From: CAYPTB01 sp964413535
GTDB lineage: Bacteria > Planctomycetota > UBA1135 > GCA-002686595
Assembly: GCA_964413535.1 (NCBI GenBank)
Contig: CAYPTB010000008.1
Location: forward strand, 226,514-290,513
Length of the DNA: 64,000 nucleotides
Direction: 5' to 3'
Positions 36,092 through 45,354 of the stretch are shown one piece after another. Numbering within the stretch: the stretch's first letter is position 1; every line of letters starts with the position of its first letter. Position numbers and translations under genes: made by a program. A model generated the notes under the pieces. The model was not told the DNA's origin and ran no database searches. It saw only the letters and a list, made by a program, of their open reading frames with translations.

Positions 36092-37015
36092 TCATGGGTG
36101 TCTCACCCACCTGCGCGCGGCGAAGGACGCCAGGTCGCACGCGACGACGAGCACCGCCCCGAGCGCGACGAGCAGGAGCATCTCGTCGTAGCGCTGCCGT
36201 CCGCGCGAATCCTGGATCCAATAGCCGAGGGAAACCGTCCCGAGCATGCCGAGCACGGTCGCTTCGCGGATGCAGGACTCGAAGCGGTAGAAGAAGTACA
36301 AGAGGAAGCGCGGCAGGGCGAGGGGCAGCGCGGCCAGGAACGCGAGCTCGCGGCGGTTCGCGCCCGCCATGGCGAGCGCGCGCAGGGGCGCCGCATCGAG
36401 GTTCTCGAGTGTCTCGGAGCCGAGGCGCGCGAGGATGCCCGAGTTGTGGATCGCCAGGGCGAGCACGGCGGGCCACGCGCTCGTGCCGAGCATCGCGAGC
36501 AACAGGAAGGCCCACACGTACTCGGGAATCGCGCGCAGGAGCACGGCGACCAGACGGGAGCCGCTCACGATCGCGCGCCACGGCGCGCGCGACCGCGCCG
36601 CGCTGCGGGACGCCCCGATGGCGAAGGGATCGCGCGTCATGAGCGTGTGCGCGCCGAGCGGAGCCAAGAGCAGGGCGAGCGACGCCGCCAGGACGATCGC
36701 GAGCACGCTGATCCACAGCGTGGCGAGGGCGCCGGCGAGGCCGCGGTCGGCGACGACCTCGCCTGCCCAGTTCACGAGGCCGCTCCATTCGAAGCCGGTC
36801 TCGCGCAGGGGATAGGGGAACGCGTCTTCGCGGAGGAACCGTTCGAGGTTCGCGAGCCTGCGCTCGGTCAGGAGCTCGGCCGGCGAAAGGTCGCCCGCGA
36901 GCCACGCGAAGGCGACCAGGGCGCCCAGCGCGAACGCGCTGGAGCGCAGGAGGCGACTGCGCGGACGTCGTCTGCGGAGCTCCGCGATCGCGGCGCGGCG
37001 TTCGTCCTGCGTCAA
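36092..37015 (-). CDS. phnE: PhnE-type ABC transporter permease (second)
   Basis: A 307-residue permease. It has membrane segments at about residues 25-45, 105-130, 160-190, 225-260 and 275-300, and the family end region LPRFLLYFFYRFESCIREATVLGMLGTVSLGYWIQDS, matching PhnE-like permeases. Start is TTG at 37015, overlapping the upstream permease stop by four bases (TTGA); no ATG or GTG lies in frame nearby. It and the next permease probably form a heterodimer, since many phosphonate-type systems carry two PhnE copies. Confidence 0.85.
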   Translation of the reverse strand: MTQDERRAAIAELRRRRPRSRLLRSSAFALGALVAFAWLAGDLSPAELLTERRLANLERFLREDAFPYPLRETGFEWSGLVNWAGEVVADRGLAGALATLWISVLAIVLAASLALLLAPLGAHTLMTRDPFAIGASRSAARSRAPWRAIVSGSRLVAVLLRAIPEYVWAFLLLAMLGTSAWPAVLALAIHNSGILARLGSETLENLDAAPLRALAMAGANRRELAFLAALPLALPRFLLYFFYRFESCIREATVLGMLGTVSLGYWIQDSRGRQRYDEMLLLVALGAVLVVACDLASFAARRWVRHP

Positions 37016-37884
37016 GCCACGAACCTCCGCCGCAGCGCGGCGCTCCAGCGTTCGAGGAGCAGCACGAGCGCAATGAGTGCGTACAGGTACGTCCAGACCT
37101 CGCGGTAGTGGAGGTTCTCGAACGACGCCTTGACGTAGTAGCCGAGCGTCTCGAACCCGAAGAAGCCGAGGACCGCGGACGACCGCACCGCGCACTCGAA
37201 GCGGTAGAAGGCGTAGGCCGACATGTCCGGCAGCGCCCGCACGAACCGACCGAACAGGAACGCCCGGACGGGCGGCGCACCGGCTGCCTGGAGGGCATCC
37301 GAGGCGTCGCGCGGCGCCTCGTCGAGGAGCTCCGAGAAGACCTTGGCCAGCACTCCGGCGTAGGGGATGGCGATCGCGATCACCGCGCTCGTCGTCGTCA
37401 AGCCGAAGGCGGCGAGGAACACGATCGCCCACAGGAGCTCGTGGACCGAACGCAAGCCGGCGATCAGGATTCGCGCCCCGGCCTGCAGCGTCGCGCGTCC
37501 GGCGTGCCGCGCCGCACACGCGAACGGCGAGATCCCGATCGGACAGTCCGCCGACCACGAGCTCGTCGAAGCGAGGAACCCGAGCACGACGCCGGCGGCG
37601 AGCGCGAGACTCATCGCCGCCGCGGCGAACACCACCGTGCGTTCTGCAGCGGCGAAGACGCGCAGGAGGAACGGCGGCGCGCCCTCCGGCACGAAATCAG
37701 CCTCGTGTGCCAGAGCGGGAGACAAGGACGCCGCGAAGAACTCGCGCGCGATCCCGAGCCCGCCGGTGCTCGGCGCGAGCCCGCTCGGCCCGAGACCGAG
37801 CGCGACGTAGGCGACCACCCCGAGCGCGGCGAGGAGGAACAGGACGGCTCCGCGCCGTCCGAACGGAGGACGAAGGCGAGACAC
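37012..37884 (-). CDS. phnE: PhnE-type ABC transporter permease (first)
   Basis: A 290-residue permease starting MSRLRPPFGRRGAVLFLLAALGV. The binding-protein-dependent transport motif region reads RILIAGLRSVHELLWAIVFLAAFGL and the C-terminal part has PDMSAYAFYRFECAVRSSAVLGFFGFETLGYY, which aligns with the equivalent region of the second permease, so the two are paralogues. It lies 110 bases after the ATPase gene and overlaps the second permease gene. Substrate is set by the binding protein at 38783. Confidence 0.88.
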   Translation of the reverse strand: MSRLRPPFGRRGAVLFLLAALGVVAYVALGLGPSGLAPSTGGLGIAREFFAASLSPALAHEADFVPEGAPPFLLRVFAAAERTVVFAAAAMSLALAAGVVLGFLASTSSWSADCPIGISPFACAARHAGRATLQAGARILIAGLRSVHELLWAIVFLAAFGLTTTSAVIAIAIPYAGVLAKVFSELLDEAPRDASDALQAAGAPPVRAFLFGRFVRALPDMSAYAFYRFECAVRSSAVLGFFGFETLGYYVKASFENLHYREVWTYLYALIALVLLLERWSAALRRRFVA

Positions 37885-37994
37885 GGGCGCGAGATGCTAC
37901 CCGCGGGGTCGTGGCGGCGAGGGGTGGGGCTCGCTGGCCATCGGCCGCTTGCACACCTCGGCAACCGGCGATCGACTGGGCGTCTCGACCACGC

Positions 37995-38762
37995 CTACTC
38001 GAGCTGGAACAGCGCGCGATAGCGCGCCGAATCGATCGTGTCCGTCGGCGCGTCGAAGTGGACCGTACCGGCGCGCAAGCCGATCGTGCGCGGGAAGAAC
38101 TCCCGCGCGAGCTCGCGGTCGTGGAGGCTCACGACGAGCGTGATCCCACGCTCGAGCGCGAGGTCGCGCAAGAGCGCCACGACGTCGCGCGCGCGCGCCG
38201 GATCGACGGAGGCCACCGGCTCGTCGGCTAGGAGCGCCACGGGCTCCTGGAAGAGAGCGCGCGCGATGGCGACGCGTTGCTGCTGACCGCCCGAGAGCGT
38301 GTCCGTGCGCTCGAAGAGCTTCTCGGGGATGCCGACGCGCTCGAGCAGGTCGTGCGCGATCTCGAGGTCCGCCTGCGCCGGCAGGAGCATCGAGCGCGCG
38401 GCGGAGAGGAAACCGCGCTGGCCCAGCCGACCGGCGAGCACGTTGGCGCTCACGCGGAGGTTCGGAACCAGGGAGTGGTCCTGGTGCACGAAGCCGATGC
38501 GCGAGCGCACGGCGCGCAGCTCCTTCGGCGAGAGCTGTGCGAGCTCGACGCCGTCGACCTGCACGCTGCCGCTCGACGGGAAGACGGTCGCATTGAGGAG
38601 CCGCAGGAGGGTCGTCTTGCCCGCTCCGCTCGGGCCCACGACCGCGACGATCTCCCCCGGCTCGATCGCGAGCTCGACCTCGCGCAGGACCGTCGCGCCG
38701 TCGAAGGCCGCCGACGCGGCGCGCAGCCGGAAAGCCGCGGGGCGCCGGCTCGGATCGATCAT
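37995..38762 (-). CDS. phnC: PhnC-type ABC transporter ATP-binding protein
   Basis: A 255-residue ATPase. Walker A GPSGAGKT is at residues 43-50, the Q-loop FVHQDHSLVPNLRVSANVLAG at about 91-111, the signature LSGGQQQRVAIARAL at 156-170 and Walker B VALLADEPVASVDP follows. The HQDHSLVPNLRVSANVLAGRLG and DEPVASVDPA forms are characteristic of PhnC/phosphonate-type importers. Start ATG 38762, 20 bases after the binding-protein stop, so the genes are cotranscribed in the order binding protein, ATPase, permease, permease. Confidence 0.9.
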   Translation of the reverse strand: MIDPSRRPAAFRLRAASAAFDGATVLREVELAIEPGEIVAVVGPSGAGKTTLLRLLNATVFPSSGSVQVDGVELAQLSPKELRAVRSRIGFVHQDHSLVPNLRVSANVLAGRLGQRGFLSAARSMLLPAQADLEIAHDLLERVGIPEKLFERTDTLSGGQQQRVAIARALFQEPVALLADEPVASVDPARARDVVALLRDLALERGITLVVSLHDRELAREFFPRTIGLRAGTVHFDAPTDTIDSARYRALFQLE

Positions 38763-38782
38763 GGTGGCGAGCCGAACGGAGT

Positions 38783-39667
38783 CTAGCGCAGGAATCCGAG
38801 CTCCACGGCGAGCTCGTGGATCGCCTGGAAGTCCGCGTTCGAGGCCGGGATGAGCCCGTCGGGCCGATCGACGGCGCGCAGGAGAGTCGGATCGGTCATC
38901 TCGACCAGCGCCTCGGCCAACCGGTCGATGAAGCCCGCGCCGAACATCTCCTCCAGCACCGGGTGCGCCGTCCAGTTGTAGTCGGCGTACGTCGGGCTGA
39001 CCCAGACGATGCGGCACTTCGCCGGGTCGAGCTTCCCTTCCTCGACCATGCGGTCGTAGGTCTCGAAGTTGAGCGCACCGGCTTGGAAGGTGCCGGCCTC
39101 GACCAGCTTGGCCGTCTTGTCGTGCCCGCCCGAGTACTGGTTCTCGGTGCCGAAGAACTCCTGCGGCGATTTGCCCGTGTTCTCGCGGATGAAGTACTCC
39201 GGCATCAACCGACCCGACGTCGACTGATCGGAGCCGAACGTGAACGAAAGCCCCTCGAGCTCCATCGGAAACGCGTCCCCCTTCTCGAGCCCGGTCGATT
39301 CGTGCGCGATGAAGTAGCTCTTGAAGATCGGGTCGGACTTGCCCTGCGCGATGGCGCGCGAGCCCTCGACCGCGGCGCGCGCCTGCACGCCCGTGAGCCC
39401 GCCGAACCAAGCGAGCTGCACGTCGCCGCTCTTGAACGTCTCGATCGAGGCCGCGTAGCTCGCGACGGGCACGTACTCGACCTCGACGCCGAGGGCGTTC
39501 GAGAGGTAGTCGGCGACCGGCCCGAACTTCTCGGTGAGCTCCGTCGTGTTGTGATCGGGAATGGCGGTGAAGCGCAACACGCCCCCGCCCGCCTTGGCTT
39601 CGGCGCACGCGGAGATGAAGGCCGCTAGGAGAACGAGCGCTGCGATCGAGCTTCGGGTGAGCTTCAT
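38783..39667 (-). CDS. PhnD-family substrate-binding lipoprotein, putative selenate branch
   Basis: A 294-residue lipoprotein (lipobox ending ISAC, Cys21). The sequence LRFTAIPDHNTTELTEKFGPVADYLSN, then DVQLAWFGGLTGVQARAAV, the segment FTFGSDQSTSGRLMPEYFI and WVSPTYADYNWTAHPVLEEMFGAGF match my recollection of the family annotated as putative selenate ABC transporter binding proteins (TIGR04553-like), which is related to PhnD. That assignment is by memory of motifs, and no selD or selA is visible here, so phosphonate or another oxyanion remains possible. First gene of the transporter operon. Confidence 0.83.
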   Translation of the reverse strand: MKLTRSSIAALVLLAAFISACAEAKAGGGVLRFTAIPDHNTTELTEKFGPVADYLSNALGVEVEYVPVASYAASIETFKSGDVQLAWFGGLTGVQARAAVEGSRAIAQGKSDPIFKSYFIAHESTGLEKGDAFPMELEGLSFTFGSDQSTSGRLMPEYFIRENTGKSPQEFFGTENQYSGGHDKTAKLVEAGTFQAGALNFETYDRMVEEGKLDPAKCRIVWVSPTYADYNWTAHPVLEEMFGAGFIDRLAEALVEMTDPTLLRAVDRPDGLIPASNADFQAIHELAVELGFLR

Positions 39668-40129
39668 GAGGGGAATCCGTTGTGAGTCCTTGTTCGTGGG
39701 TGCGAGAGTCTAGCGCCGCGGGCCACGCGGCGCCGCGAGGGCGAGCGAGAGGCCAGCGCCCCGGAACGCCGTCCGGCCAAGTGGGGAATACACGGTCTCG
39801 TTGATGCGCGACGCCACCGAGGCGGATGCGCGCAGTCGACTCCGTGCCGCTTCGCTCGAGACCCCCTTCGCAGAAACGGACCAGGATCGGGAACGGCTCG
39901 AGAAACCGCTGGTAGGCCCCGACGTCCGAGAGTTTCCTGACCGTCTACCGCTCGCTGTCACGGGTCCTCGCGCTTTCACTCGGCTTCTCGCGCTTTCACT
40001 CGGCTTCGCCGAGGAGCCCGGGACACGAGGCGCCGTCGTTCCCGATGCTTGTCGCACGGGAGCGCGCTCCGCCGCGGTCCAGCCTCGCGCCGCCGCTCGC
40101 ATTCCGACCCTCGAGACGTCGAACCCATC
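39668..40129. other. Intergenic region between divergent genes with a small tandem repeat
   Basis: These 462 bases separate the leftward transporter operon and the rightward secreted protein and must contain both promoters. Open frames are short and unconvincing. The only notable structure is the tandem repeat at 39967-40006 and the overlapping perfect 6-bp hairpin CTCGGC-TTC-GCCGAG at 39999-40013. Confidence 0.5.
39967..40006. repeat. Two-copy tandem repeat of 20 bases
   Basis: The 20-base unit beginning CTCGCGCTTTCACT at 39967-39986 is repeated exactly at 39987-40006. It may be a regulatory duplication or simple slippage; only two copies are present. Confidence 0.6.
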
Positions 40130-41977
40130 ATGAAGAAAGTCCTCCTTGCCGCCTTGTTGCTTCTGGTTGCTCTCGTGGCCACGCTCGTGGCCGTTCTCGT
40201 CGGTCCGGAGCGCTCCACGAAAGCGAGTCCCATCGTCGAAGGACCGAGCACCTCCACGGTCGAGCACCGCGTCGAGACTGTGGTTCCCGTGGCGGACGAA
40301 CCGATCGCTCGCACGGAGGTCGAGGTCTCGGACGCGCGGAAGGAACCGGAGTCCGTTCTCACCGCGGACGACATCTCGAACGCCGCCTCAGCGTACTTCG
40401 CCTGGCTGAACGGACGGGAAGCGAGCGAGCGAGCGCAGTGGTTCGCCGCGCCGGCCGAGGAACTCGATCACCTGCCCGCCGAGCTCGGCTCGGCCTTCCT
40501 CGTCCGACTCGCCGACCGGACGGGCGCAGGACTCGCCTACGAAGCGCTCTATCGCGGCTGGCTTGCTCGAGCGCGGACCCTCGACGCGAACCTACTCGGC
40601 GTGACGATGGGCGAGTTCGACGCTCAGGATCGGGGGGCGAAGGACCTGTGGAACCACACGTACATCCTGTTGCTGCACCACTTGGGAAAGGACGCTCCGA
40701 GCTTCGAAGCGGCGCGCACGTGGACGAAGTTTTCGCAATACGTCATCACCTGGGTAGGACCTGACGCTGGACAAGTAGGTGAGCCCAAGAACGTCCTCAT
40801 GGGGCTCTTCTATGCCTCGACCTCCGACGACGCGGCGCTCGGCCAGACGCTCGAACTCGTGGAGGATGCGCACGAAGCCGAAGTAATCGACGGCGGCACG
40901 GCGATGTACTTCATCGCACTGCTCCCGAGCCTACTGGACGGCCGAAAAGACCTGCGCGTGAGCTTCGAGCCGCACTTCGTGTGGCTCTCCCATCCCGAGA
41001 GGGCGTCGGCTTTCACGTGGGGCTACGTGGAGCTCCTGCGCTCGCTGAGGGTCAAGGAGGTCCTGACCGCCGAAGACGTGGCATCGGAGACGAGGACGCC
41101 CGAATGGATCTTCGAGGAGCCCGAACGGGCGTCGAGCTACGCCCTCATGGAGCTGCTCTCGCTCTTCGGCGGCGAGCTGGGCGGCGCGCGGCTCGACGCG
41201 CTGTTCGGTGCGTGGCTCGCTCGGTTCGGGAGAGGCAGTTCGCCGTCCTTGCGCGACATGAAGATGCTCGTCGGATTCGCAGCGAGCGCGGAAGGAGGAC
41301 TGGGGATCGAGGATGTCGAGCCGTTGCTGCGCGACGAGGAGCTCGTGCAGATCGGTCTCGAAGGAGTCAGCCAACTCGCGAAGAAGCATCCGGGCAACGC
41401 CGGCATCGCCGATGCCCTGCGGCGTTTACTCGGGAACCCGCTCCTCGACGCAGAGCTCGAGAAACGCGTGTTTCGGATCCTGACGGAGAACGGGATGGCG
41501 CGGGAGGACGAGCTCTTCATCGCACTCGAGGATCCCGAGCTCGAGGCTCGAGCGTTCCAGGGATTGTTGGCTCGCGGCTACTACCCCGACGTGTTCCTCG
41601 CCCGTGCGGAGCGCACAGCGCGCGCGGACCTGGCTACCAGCGCCTACCACGCCGTGCTCGCCAACGAGCCCGAGCGCGGGATCGAAATCGCGAAGGCGAT
41701 GATGGGTTCTTCTCACGGAGACGTCAGTGCCGAGGGCATATCTCGCTTCGCCGCGATCGCCGCATTCGCGGAGCTCGAAGGCGATGCGACGTGGAGAGAC
41801 GCCTTCCTCGCTGAGCTCGAGCGGGTACCGGCTTCCGTCTGGGAATCCAAGATCTGGAACGGGTTCCCTCCTGAGTTCAACACGGACCGAGGGAATTTCC
41901 TCCTCCGTAGTTTCCAGAACGAACCCGAGAAGCTCGCCGCGCAAACGTGGATACGCAAGGCGTTGGAGTTCCGATAG
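40130..41977 (+). CDS. Large exported or membrane-anchored helical protein of unknown function
   Basis: I do not recognise this 615-residue protein. It begins MKKVLLAALLLLVALVATLVAVLV, a long hydrophobic segment that looks like a signal anchor, followed by a Ser/Thr/Val-rich linker and a mostly helical body with Leu/Ala/Glu-rich repeats (for example LEKRVFRILTENGMAREDELFIALEDPELEARAFQGLLARGY), resembling HEAT- or TPR-like solenoids. No catalytic motif is visible. ATG 40130 was chosen over an upstream in-frame ATG at 40049 because the hydrophobic segment then starts the protein. Confidence 0.72.
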   Translation: MKKVLLAALLLLVALVATLVAVLVGPERSTKASPIVEGPSTSTVEHRVETVVPVADEPIARTEVEVSDARKEPESVLTADDISNAASAYFAWLNGREASERAQWFAAPAEELDHLPAELGSAFLVRLADRTGAGLAYEALYRGWLARARTLDANLLGVTMGEFDAQDRGAKDLWNHTYILLLHHLGKDAPSFEAARTWTKFSQYVITWVGPDAGQVGEPKNVLMGLFYASTSDDAALGQTLELVEDAHEAEVIDGGTAMYFIALLPSLLDGRKDLRVSFEPHFVWLSHPERASAFTWGYVELLRSLRVKEVLTAEDVASETRTPEWIFEEPERASSYALMELLSLFGGELGGARLDALFGAWLARFGRGSSPSLRDMKMLVGFAASAEGGLGIEDVEPLLRDEELVQIGLEGVSQLAKKHPGNAGIADALRRLLGNPLLDAELEKRVFRILTENGMAREDELFIALEDPELEARAFQGLLARGYYPDVFLARAERTARADLATSAYHAVLANEPERGIEIAKAMMGSSHGDVSAEGISRFAAIAAFAELEGDATWRDAFLAELERVPASVWESKIWNGFPPEFNTDRGNFLLRSFQNEPEKLAAQTWIRKALEFR

Positions 41978-42115
41978 AAATGACGCAGGACATCTCTTTC
42001 ACGGCAACCGAGCGCCGTTCGGTTCGTCTTCTCGATTGGCGACGGAGCCGCCACTCGAAGTGAGTTCGATCCGCGCCATCACACGAGAGAGGCGCGCCAC
42101 CTGGCGCGAATTCCC

Positions 42116-42448
42116 ATGCGAATGAAGCTGATCGCTGCGGTCCTCGTGACCGCATTCTCGTTCTGCGTTCTCGGCTCTGCACAGTCCGTCTCGGCGGCTG
42201 GCGTCAAGGTGAATGCCGGTGGGACCAGCATCAATATCCTCTGGGGTCTCTTCTCCCTGACGTTCGGCGACGACGACAGCGCCTCCGAAGACACGAGCGC
42301 CGCGTGGAAGGATGTCGAGGGGAGCCTGGCGCGCAATCAAGCCCAGACCCAGGCGGCCATCGATGCCGGCCAATGGGATGCGGTCGAAGTGCTCGGAGGC
42401 CTCGGGGCCGTCCTGGGAGGGATCAAGTCCGAGCTCGCGGGCGCGTGA
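42116..42448 (+). CDS. Small secreted protein of unknown function
   Basis: A 110-residue protein with a clear signal peptide (LIAAVLVTAFSFCVLGSAQSVSA) and a short mature part: GVKVNAGGTSINILWGLFSLTFGDDDSASEDTSAAW, then a helical end with QAAIDAGQWDAVEVLGGLGAVLGG. No family is recognised. The start is either ATG 42116 or the in-frame ATG 42122. It may be cotranscribed with the upstream large protein, 138 bases away. Confidence 0.65.
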   Translation: MRMKLIAAVLVTAFSFCVLGSAQSVSAAGVKVNAGGTSINILWGLFSLTFGDDDSASEDTSAAWKDVEGSLARNQAQTQAAIDAGQWDAVEVLGGLGAVLGGIKSELAGA

Positions 42449-42533
42449 GGCGAAGACGCCGGACCTGAGGGCCAGAGAACGGCCGGCGAGGGATCGAGTC
42501 TGGACCGATCGTTCCTGGCGCTAGAACGTGAGG

Positions 42534-42555
42534 CCTCGTCCCAAGTGGGCGAGGT
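42534..42555. terminator. Bulged hairpin between convergent genes
   Basis: GCCTCG, a bulged T and CCC pair with GGG and CGAGG(T) around an AAGT loop, giving about eight base pairs between the small secreted protein stop and the oxidoreductase stop. No clear T-run; a weak terminator candidate. Confidence 0.3.
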
Positions 42556-42614
42556 CTCATGCATTCAGTGGATCCCCATCCCCAGTCTATTCTGAAAGAG
42601 CACGGAAGTAGGGC

Positions 42615-45347
42615 CTAGGACGGACTGCACCGATACGCGTCGGCCGTCGGGTGCAGCGGGCGGTTGAGCCACAGCGGGCGGCGCAGGCCGCCGGGGCCGG
42701 GCGCGGGCACCGAGAGCTCGAGCCACTCCTCGTAGACCGCCACGGAGCGAGACGTGTCGACCATGACGTCGCCGAAGCGGTCGTCCTCTTGCGCGGGCGT
42801 CACGAAGACGCGTTGGTGCCAGCAGTGCATGCCGCTGACGGGATCGGGTTGCACGGGGAACGTGAGGTTCTGGTTGACGCCGATCTCGTTCCACCAGATG
42901 CGCTCGGTGTCGGGATCGGTGCTCGTGAAGGGGCCGAAGTCCTGCTTCTGGCGGAAGAGGAAGCGGCCGTCCTCGCGGCGCATCTCGACCAGCGCCGTGG
43001 ACTGGCGCTCGCCGCCGACTTGGCTGTACAGCCGCCAGCGACCGACGTGGTGCGAGCACGCGACGACGCCCGGGTGGATGCCCTCGGTGACCCACACGCG
43101 CGGCACGAAGTAGCCGATCTTCGTCTCGACGCGCGCGAGCTCGCCGTTCACGAGGCGCAGCTTCTCGGCGTCCTCGGGGTGCACCCACAGGGGATTCGTG
43201 TGCGAGATCTCCTGTAGCCACTTCGCGTTGCCCGAGCGCGTGTGGATCAGCGTCGGTAGGCGGAACGTGGGCAGCAGACAGCGCTCGCCCCCCTCGAGGT
43301 CGAGCTCGCGCCAGTGCACGTGCGAGCGCACGTATGCGGGCGCGGCCCACTGCGGGAAACCCCAGTCGGCGAGCGTCTGCGACCAGACCTCGAGCTTCTT
43401 CGACGGCGTCTTGAAGCCTTGCTTGCGCGAGCCGTCCTCGAGCTCGACGCCGCCGGCGTCGTCCTGCTCGAAGCGCTCCTGCCCGCCGTAGGGCACGTCG
43501 AACGCGCCGTTTCGGCGCATGAACTCGAGCGGCGTCTGCCCCGCGTTGGCCGCAGTCCGCGGCAGGCCCGGCACCGAGTTCTCGAAGATGTCGGCGTAGT
43601 ACTCGTCGACGCCGATCTTCTCGCCCGGCCGCGCCTTCGACTCGTACCACTTGCGAATGCCGCGCTTGCCGTCCGGATCGATCGCGTGCGTGAGCGCGAT
43701 CCAGAACTCGGTCTCCTCCCACACCTGCCCTGGGTTCGAGCCGAGCGTGGTGTCGGACTCCGAGCCTTCGAGCCGAGCGAACTCGCGCCCGACCGGTTGG
43801 CGGAAGCCGATCCACGTTCCCGCGTGGGTCTCCTGGCTCATCAAGTCGTGGCGCTCGGAGCCGAGCCCCATCGGCAGCACCCAGTCGGCCCACTGCGCCG
43901 TCTCGCTCCAGATCGGCGTCAGCGCGACGTGACAGCCGATTCGCTCCTCGCTCTCGAGCATCTCGATCCACGAGCAGCCGTCGGGATTCGTCCAGACGGG
44001 GTTGTAGACGCGCGTGAAGTACACGTCGATCTTCTTCGCCTGGTCGCGCAGCAGGTGCGGGAGCAGGAAGCTCATCTCGTAGTGCGCGAGGGGGTACTCG
44101 CGCGGCCAGATGAGCTCGTTCCAACGCGCGATCGGCGGCGGGTTCTCGCTCGGCTTGGGCGCGAACTTGTCCCACGCGTTCGGGTTCAGGCCGCCGGGAC
44201 GGCCGAGGCTGCCCGTGAGCACGTGCAGCAGCACGAGCGCGCGCGCGACCTGCCAGCCGCCGAGGTTGCCGCTCGCCGTGTTGCGCCACAGGTGCGAGGT
44301 CCACTGGTTCCCCGCGCGCGCGATCTCGTCGGCGAGCGTCTCGACGACCGAGAGCGGCGTCTTGCACTCGTTCGCGACGAACTCGGGCGTGAACTCGGCG
44401 TAGGCCTTCGTCAGCACCTCGAGGAAGCGCTCGAAGGTGCGCGGTCCCTGCGGATCGAGCGCCGCGAGGTACTCCTTCCAGTTCGTCCAGCGTCGCACGA
44501 AGTCCCTGTCGATCGCGCCGCGCACGAGCAGCGCGTGCGCGACGCCGAGCAGCATGGCGGCTTCGCTCCCCGGCCAGGGCGAGATCCAGTGGTGGGCGTG
44601 CGCGCTCGTGTTCGAGAGGCGCGTGTCGATCACCGCGATGCGCATCCCGCGCTCCTTGGCCTCGATGATGCGCTGCGCGTGCGGGTTGAAGTAGTGGCCG
44701 GTCTCGAGGTGCGCGGAGAGCAGCAGCGCGAACTTCGCCTGCGAGTAGTCCGGCGAAGGCCGATCGGCGCCGCACCAGGTCGCGAAGCCCAGCCGCGTCG
44801 ACGCGCTGCACACGTTCGTGTGGCTGTTGTGTCCGTCGATGCCCCAGGCCGTGAGCATGCGCGCGACGAAGTGGTCGTCGCCCGGCCGCCCCACGTGGTA
44901 CATGACGGCGTAGTGGCGCTCGGCATCGAAGGCGCGAGCGATGCGGCCGCCGATGTCGGCCAGCGCTTCCTCCCAGGTCGCCTCGACGAACGCGCCCGAG
45001 CCGCGCTTCCCGCTGCGCTTGAGCGGGGTGAGGATCCGCTCAGGGTCGTGGATCTGGTTGATCGTTGCCGGACCCTTGGCGCAGGTGCGCCCGCGACTGC
45101 CGGGGTGCACGGGGTTGCCCTCGAACTTCTGCACGCGGCCCGTCGACTTGTCGACGAAGGCCAAGAGCCCGCAGGCGGACTCGCAGTTGAAGCAGATGGT
45201 CGGGATGCAGCGGTAGTGGCGCTCGACGCGCTCGGGCCAGGCCTTGCCGTCGTACTCGACCCAGTCGTCCCACGCATCGGGCGGCGGACCCACGGCGAGC
45301 TCCCACGGAGAGGCGCGCAGGGGATTCTGGTGCTCGGCGTCGCTCAC
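42615..45347 (-). CDS. Molybdopterin-dependent oxidoreductase catalytic subunit (CISM/DMSO-reductase family)
   Basis: A 910-residue Mo/W-bisPGD oxidoreductase. The N-terminal 4Fe-4S motif has Cys52, Cys55, Cys59 and Cys89 (CFNCESAC, then GRTCAKG). Later come YHVGRPGDDHFVARM, CSASTRLG, HLETGHYFNPHA, and the C-terminal molybdopterin-binding region beginning PTLIHTRSGNAKWLQEISHTNPLWVHPEDA. No twin-arginine signal is present, so the subunit is probably cytoplasmic, unlike most PsrA/DmsA types; SoeA-like sulfite oxidation is one possibility but not shown. Start GTG 45347, seven bases after the stop of the FeS-NrfD gene on the same strand. The substrate is unknown. Confidence 0.9.
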   Translation of the reverse strand: MSDAEHQNPLRASPWELAVGPPPDAWDDWVEYDGKAWPERVERHYRCIPTICFNCESACGLLAFVDKSTGRVQKFEGNPVHPGSRGRTCAKGPATINQIHDPERILTPLKRSGKRGSGAFVEATWEEALADIGGRIARAFDAERHYAVMYHVGRPGDDHFVARMLTAWGIDGHNSHTNVCSASTRLGFATWCGADRPSPDYSQAKFALLLSAHLETGHYFNPHAQRIIEAKERGMRIAVIDTRLSNTSAHAHHWISPWPGSEAAMLLGVAHALLVRGAIDRDFVRRWTNWKEYLAALDPQGPRTFERFLEVLTKAYAEFTPEFVANECKTPLSVVETLADEIARAGNQWTSHLWRNTASGNLGGWQVARALVLLHVLTGSLGRPGGLNPNAWDKFAPKPSENPPPIARWNELIWPREYPLAHYEMSFLLPHLLRDQAKKIDVYFTRVYNPVWTNPDGCSWIEMLESEERIGCHVALTPIWSETAQWADWVLPMGLGSERHDLMSQETHAGTWIGFRQPVGREFARLEGSESDTTLGSNPGQVWEETEFWIALTHAIDPDGKRGIRKWYESKARPGEKIGVDEYYADIFENSVPGLPRTAANAGQTPLEFMRRNGAFDVPYGGQERFEQDDAGGVELEDGSRKQGFKTPSKKLEVWSQTLADWGFPQWAAPAYVRSHVHWRELDLEGGERCLLPTFRLPTLIHTRSGNAKWLQEISHTNPLWVHPEDAEKLRLVNGELARVETKIGYFVPRVWVTEGIHPGVVACSHHVGRWRLYSQVGGERQSTALVEMRREDGRFLFRQKQDFGPFTSTDPDTERIWWNEIGVNQNLTFPVQPDPVSGMHCWHQRVFVTPAQEDDRFGDVMVDTSRSVAVYEEWLELSVPAPGPGGLRRPLWLNRPLHPTADAYRCSPS

Positions 45348-45354
45348 GGAGATC

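Noticed and set aside
39999..40013. CTCGGC-TTC-GCCGAG hairpin as a terminator
   Set aside because: It lies between divergent genes, where no transcript should end, and has no T-run; it is more likely part of the tandem-repeat region.
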